Shown here one piece after another: positions 5,995-7,275 of a DNA stretch of 7,275 nt. Source of the stretch: DSNY01 sp037446035 (GTDB lineage: Bacteria; Pseudomonadota; Gammaproteobacteria; Burkholderiales; Burkholderiaceae_F). The notes under the pieces are model-generated. The model made no database searches. It saw only the letters and a program-made list of their open reading frames with translations, and had not been told where the DNA came from. A program made the translations under genes and the position numbers. The stretch covers positions 1 to 7,275 of the forward strand of contig JBBIJJ010000181.1 in NCBI GenBank assembly GCA_037446035.1, written 5' to 3'. Every line of letters begins with the position of its first letter. Position 1 is the stretch's first letter.

Positions 5995-6137
5995 GCCGGT
6001 TCCGTCATCCCGAGCAACGCGATGGATCTCGGCATTGCGGGCGGGGAGAGATTCCTCGCCTTCGGCTCGGAATGACGAAGGAGGTGCCCGGAACGACGAG
6101 GAACGGCCGGCTCGGAACGACCAAGAAACCGCGGCAC
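5995..6137. repeat. Direct repeat block, copy B
   Basis: Second copy of the block at 5755-5897. After 6137 the copies part: copy A continues into more short units, copy B into one last unit and then the inverted-repeat end at 6160. The pattern suggests duplication of a 240-bp segment followed by divergence. Confidence 0.9.
6004..6076. repeat. Imperfect hairpin element, copy B
   Basis: Left arm about 6004-6030 (GTCATCCCGAGC...) pairs imperfectly with right arm about 6048-6076 (...GGCTCGGAATGAC) around a 17-base GC-rich loop. It is the better-paired of the two copies, since CATCCCGAGC lies opposite GCTCGGAATG. Confidence 0.65.
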
Positions 6138-6159
6138 GGAACGACGACGGGTCCGCGAC

Positions 6160-6191
6160 GCGTACGCCGGGCGGTTGGCACGTGTCACGAG
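6160..6191 (+). repeat. Left copy of the 32-bp inverted repeat flanking the prolyl 4-hydroxylase gene
   Basis: The inner 18 bases, GTTGGCACGTGTCACGAG (6174-6191), are the exact reverse complement of 7235-7252. Extending outward to 6160, 28 of 32 positions match 7235-7266. It contains the palindromic core CACGTG. Flanking bases show no obvious short target duplication. Confidence 0.8.
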
Positions 6192-6270
6192 AATGAGTCA
6201 CGCTCAATAGGATAGTCGACCAAGGGGCGCCATGCAGGGAGTACGGCGCCGGGCGCGGTGCGTCGAGGCG

Positions 6271-6276
6271 TTATAT
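6271..6276 (+). promoter_or_regulatory. AT-rich patch, possible -10 region of the hydroxylase gene
   Basis: TTATAT stands out in a very GC-rich leader, 38 bases before the ATG at 6315. It could be the -10 element, but no -35 box can be recognised at the right distance. The ribosome binding site is also weak: GGAAA (6302-6306), 8 bases before the ATG. Confidence 0.3.
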
Positions 6277-6314
6277 CCTGTTCCGCCGTCGCGATAACCC
6301 CGGAAACAGAGCCC

Positions 6315-7205
6315 ATGCAGTTCGAAAGCCTGGCCGCCGACCTTCAGCGCTGGCTGAAGAGCTCGATCGAGCAGGGTCACGGCCGCGACGCGCTCGTGCA
6401 GTCGATGCGCGCGGCGGGATACCAGCGCAACTTCGCGCGCGAAGCGGTCGCGCTCGCGCTGGCGAAGTTCGCGCCGGCGGCAGCCGCGCCGGCTGCGGCC
6501 CTGGGTGAGCCGGCGCAAGAGGAGCCCGCGGCGCTCGATTCGACGACGATCCTGGCGGGCAGCCCGAACGCGATCGAAACGTCCGACCGCAAGGTCGACA
6601 TCCTTTTCGCGCTGAACGCGCCGCGCATCGTGCTGTTCGGCGGGCTGCTGGCCGACGACGAGTGCGACGAACTAATCGAGCTGTCGCGCCGCAAGCTCAC
6701 GCGTTCGAGCGTGGTCAACGCCGAGACTGGCGCCTACGACGTGCATCCGGACCGAACCAGCAGCGGCACCCACTTCGAGCGCGGCGAAAACGAGCTGATC
6801 CGCCGTATCGAGGCGCGCATCGCCGAGCTGATCGACTGTCCGGTCGAGCGGGGCGAACCGATCCAGATCCTGCACTACCGTCCCGGCGCCGAATACAAGC
6901 CGCACTTCGACTTCTTCGATCCGGCTTACCCGGGCAACGAAAAGGTGCTCGCGATGGGCGGCCAGCGCGTCGCGACGCTCGTGATGTACCTGAACGACGT
7001 CGCCGCCGGCGGCTCGACGGTGTTCCCCGAAGTCGGTCTCGACGTGCTGCCGCGCAAGGGCAACGCGGTGTATTTTGCATACACGACCGCAGACGGCCAG
7101 CTCGATCGCCGCACGCTGCACGGCGGCAGCCCCGTCGCGGAAGGCGAAAAATGGATCGCCACGAAGTGGCTGCGGCAGAGGGACTACGGCGGCCCCGGCG
7201 TGTGA
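6315..7205 (+). CDS. Prolyl 4-hydroxylase-like 2-oxoglutarate/Fe(II) dioxygenase
   Basis: A 296-residue protein with a C-terminal P4H-type oxygenase domain. Such enzymes hydroxylate proline or other side chains using Fe(II), O2 and 2-oxoglutarate. Visible motifs are SRRKLTRSSVV (124-134), DRTSSGTHF (146-154), ILHYRPGAEYKPHFDFF (185-201) with iron ligands His197 and Asp199, LVMYLNDVAAGGSTVFPEVGL (222-242), KGNAVYFAY (248-256), and LHGGSPVAEGEKWIATKW (268-285) with the third ligand His269 and the likely 2-oxoglutarate-binding Lys279. Residues 1-50 form a separate, probably helical domain, joined by an Ala/Pro-rich linker (52-74). There is no signal peptide, so it is cytoplasmic. ATG at 6315 is chosen because the conserved helix begins there; a GTG at 6258 would overlap the likely promoter. 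Its target is unknown. The gene is framed by inverted repeats. Confidence 0.92.
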   Translation: MQFESLAADLQRWLKSSIEQGHGRDALVQSMRAAGYQRNFAREAVALALAKFAPAAAAPAAALGEPAQEEPAALDSTTILAGSPNAIETSDRKVDILFALNAPRIVLFGGLLADDECDELIELSRRKLTRSSVVNAETGAYDVHPDRTSSGTHFERGENELIRRIEARIAELIDCPVERGEPIQILHYRPGAEYKPHFDFFDPAYPGNEKVLAMGGQRVATLVMYLNDVAAGGSTVFPEVGLDVLPRKGNAVYFAYTTADGQLDRRTLHGGSPVAEGEKWIATKWLRQRDYGGPGV

Positions 7206-7234
7206 ACCGCGCGGGCTATTGACCGTTTCTTGTC

Positions 7235-7266
7235 CTCGTGACACGTGCCAACTGCTTGGCGTCCGC
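7235..7266 (-). repeat. Right copy of the 32-bp inverted repeat flanking the prolyl 4-hydroxylase gene
   Basis: Inverted partner of 6160-6191, starting 29 bases after the hydroxylase stop. The identical 18-bp part faces the gene on both sides. The remaining bases of the window tail (7206-7234 and 7267-7275) hold no gene that I can see and no T-run terminator. Confidence 0.8.
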
Positions 7267-7275
7267 ATGCCTCAG

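Larger units (their letters stand above)
5829..6145. repeat. Array of short GGAAYGAC repeats, 21-24 bp period
   Basis: Cores matching or close to GGAAYGAC start at 5829, 5850, 5874, 5898, 5921, 5944, 5967 and 5991 (the 5850, 5898 and 5991 cores are variant), then after the second hairpin at 6069, 6090, 6114 and 6138. Spacings are 21, 24, 24, 23, 23, 23, 24 and then 21, 24, 24. The sequence between cores is itself often related (for example GAAAGCGGCC and GAACGGCCGGCT), so this is a degenerate tandem repeat rather than repeats with unrelated spacers. Confidence 0.8.
5665..6314. other. Gene-free, repeat-rich divergent intergenic region
   Basis: About 650 bases separate the divergent gabD and prolyl 4-hydroxylase starts. 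Bases 5665-5754 hold the gabD leader, 5755-6137 are mostly repeats, 6160-6191 is one end of an inverted repeat, and 6192-6314 is the hydroxylase leader. Open frames that cross the repeats translate into recurring peptides such as SSFRA and SFRAEGEESLPAR, as expected from a tandem repeat with multiples of three, and have no convincing start. I see no gene here. Confidence 0.8.

Noticed and set aside
5829..6145. CRISPR array
   Set aside because: The conserved core is only about 8 bases, intervals are 21-24 bp, the sequence between cores is itself repeated, and no cas gene is present.
5692..6207. Minus-strand open frame with recurring SSFRA and SFRAEGEESLPAR peptides
   Set aside because: The peptide repeats simply translate the DNA repeats, whose 24- and 240-bp periods keep the frame open; no start signal or family match.
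6258..6314. GTG at 6258 as start of the hydroxylase, adding 19 residues
   Set aside because: The added residues lack conserved features, overlap the AT-rich promoter-like patch, and the ATG at 6315 begins the helical domain directly.

Overview
The window is GC-rich, densely coded DNA from a proteobacterium. The protein sequences (TrmB, ThiG, GabD, a DedA protein and a bacterial prolyl 4-hydroxylase) look most like a betaproteobacterium, perhaps Burkholderiales or Rhodocyclales. That placement is a judgement from memory of these families, not from a search.

Layout. A macro-domain protein (4-540, +) converges on a minus-strand block (3411 down to 555). In transcription order the block is a DedA-family membrane protein, thiS, an OsmC-family thiol peroxidase, thiG and trmB. 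Junctions are tight: 25 bases between DedA and thiS, a TGATG overlap thiS/osmC, an ATGA overlap osmC/thiG, and 8 bases between thiG and the chosen trmB start. ThiS carries sulfur and ThiG builds the thiazole of thiamin. TrmB methylates tRNA. Upstream lies a tRNA-Gly(CCC) gene on the minus strand (3505-3578).

A second minus-strand pair follows: a gabD-type succinate-semialdehyde dehydrogenase (5664-4183), whose stop overlaps by ATGA the start of a small protein with two CDGSH iron-sulfur motifs (4186-3782).

About 650 bases without a gene (5665-6314) separate gabD from the divergent prolyl 4-hydroxylase gene (6315-7205, +). Much of this stretch is repetitive: a 143-bp block occurs twice exactly 240 bp apart, each copy contains an imperfect hairpin, and cores like GGAAYGAC recur every 21-24 bp. 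A separate 32-bp inverted repeat, with 18 bp identical, flanks the hydroxylase gene, so gene plus ends form a unit of about 1.1 kb.

No clearly new multi-gene system is visible. The points most worth a second look are the inverted repeat around the hydroxylase gene, the repeat array, the OsmC gene embedded between thiS and thiG, the Asp-to-Cys change at a catalytic position of the macro domain, and the duplicated CDGSH protein coupled to gabD.
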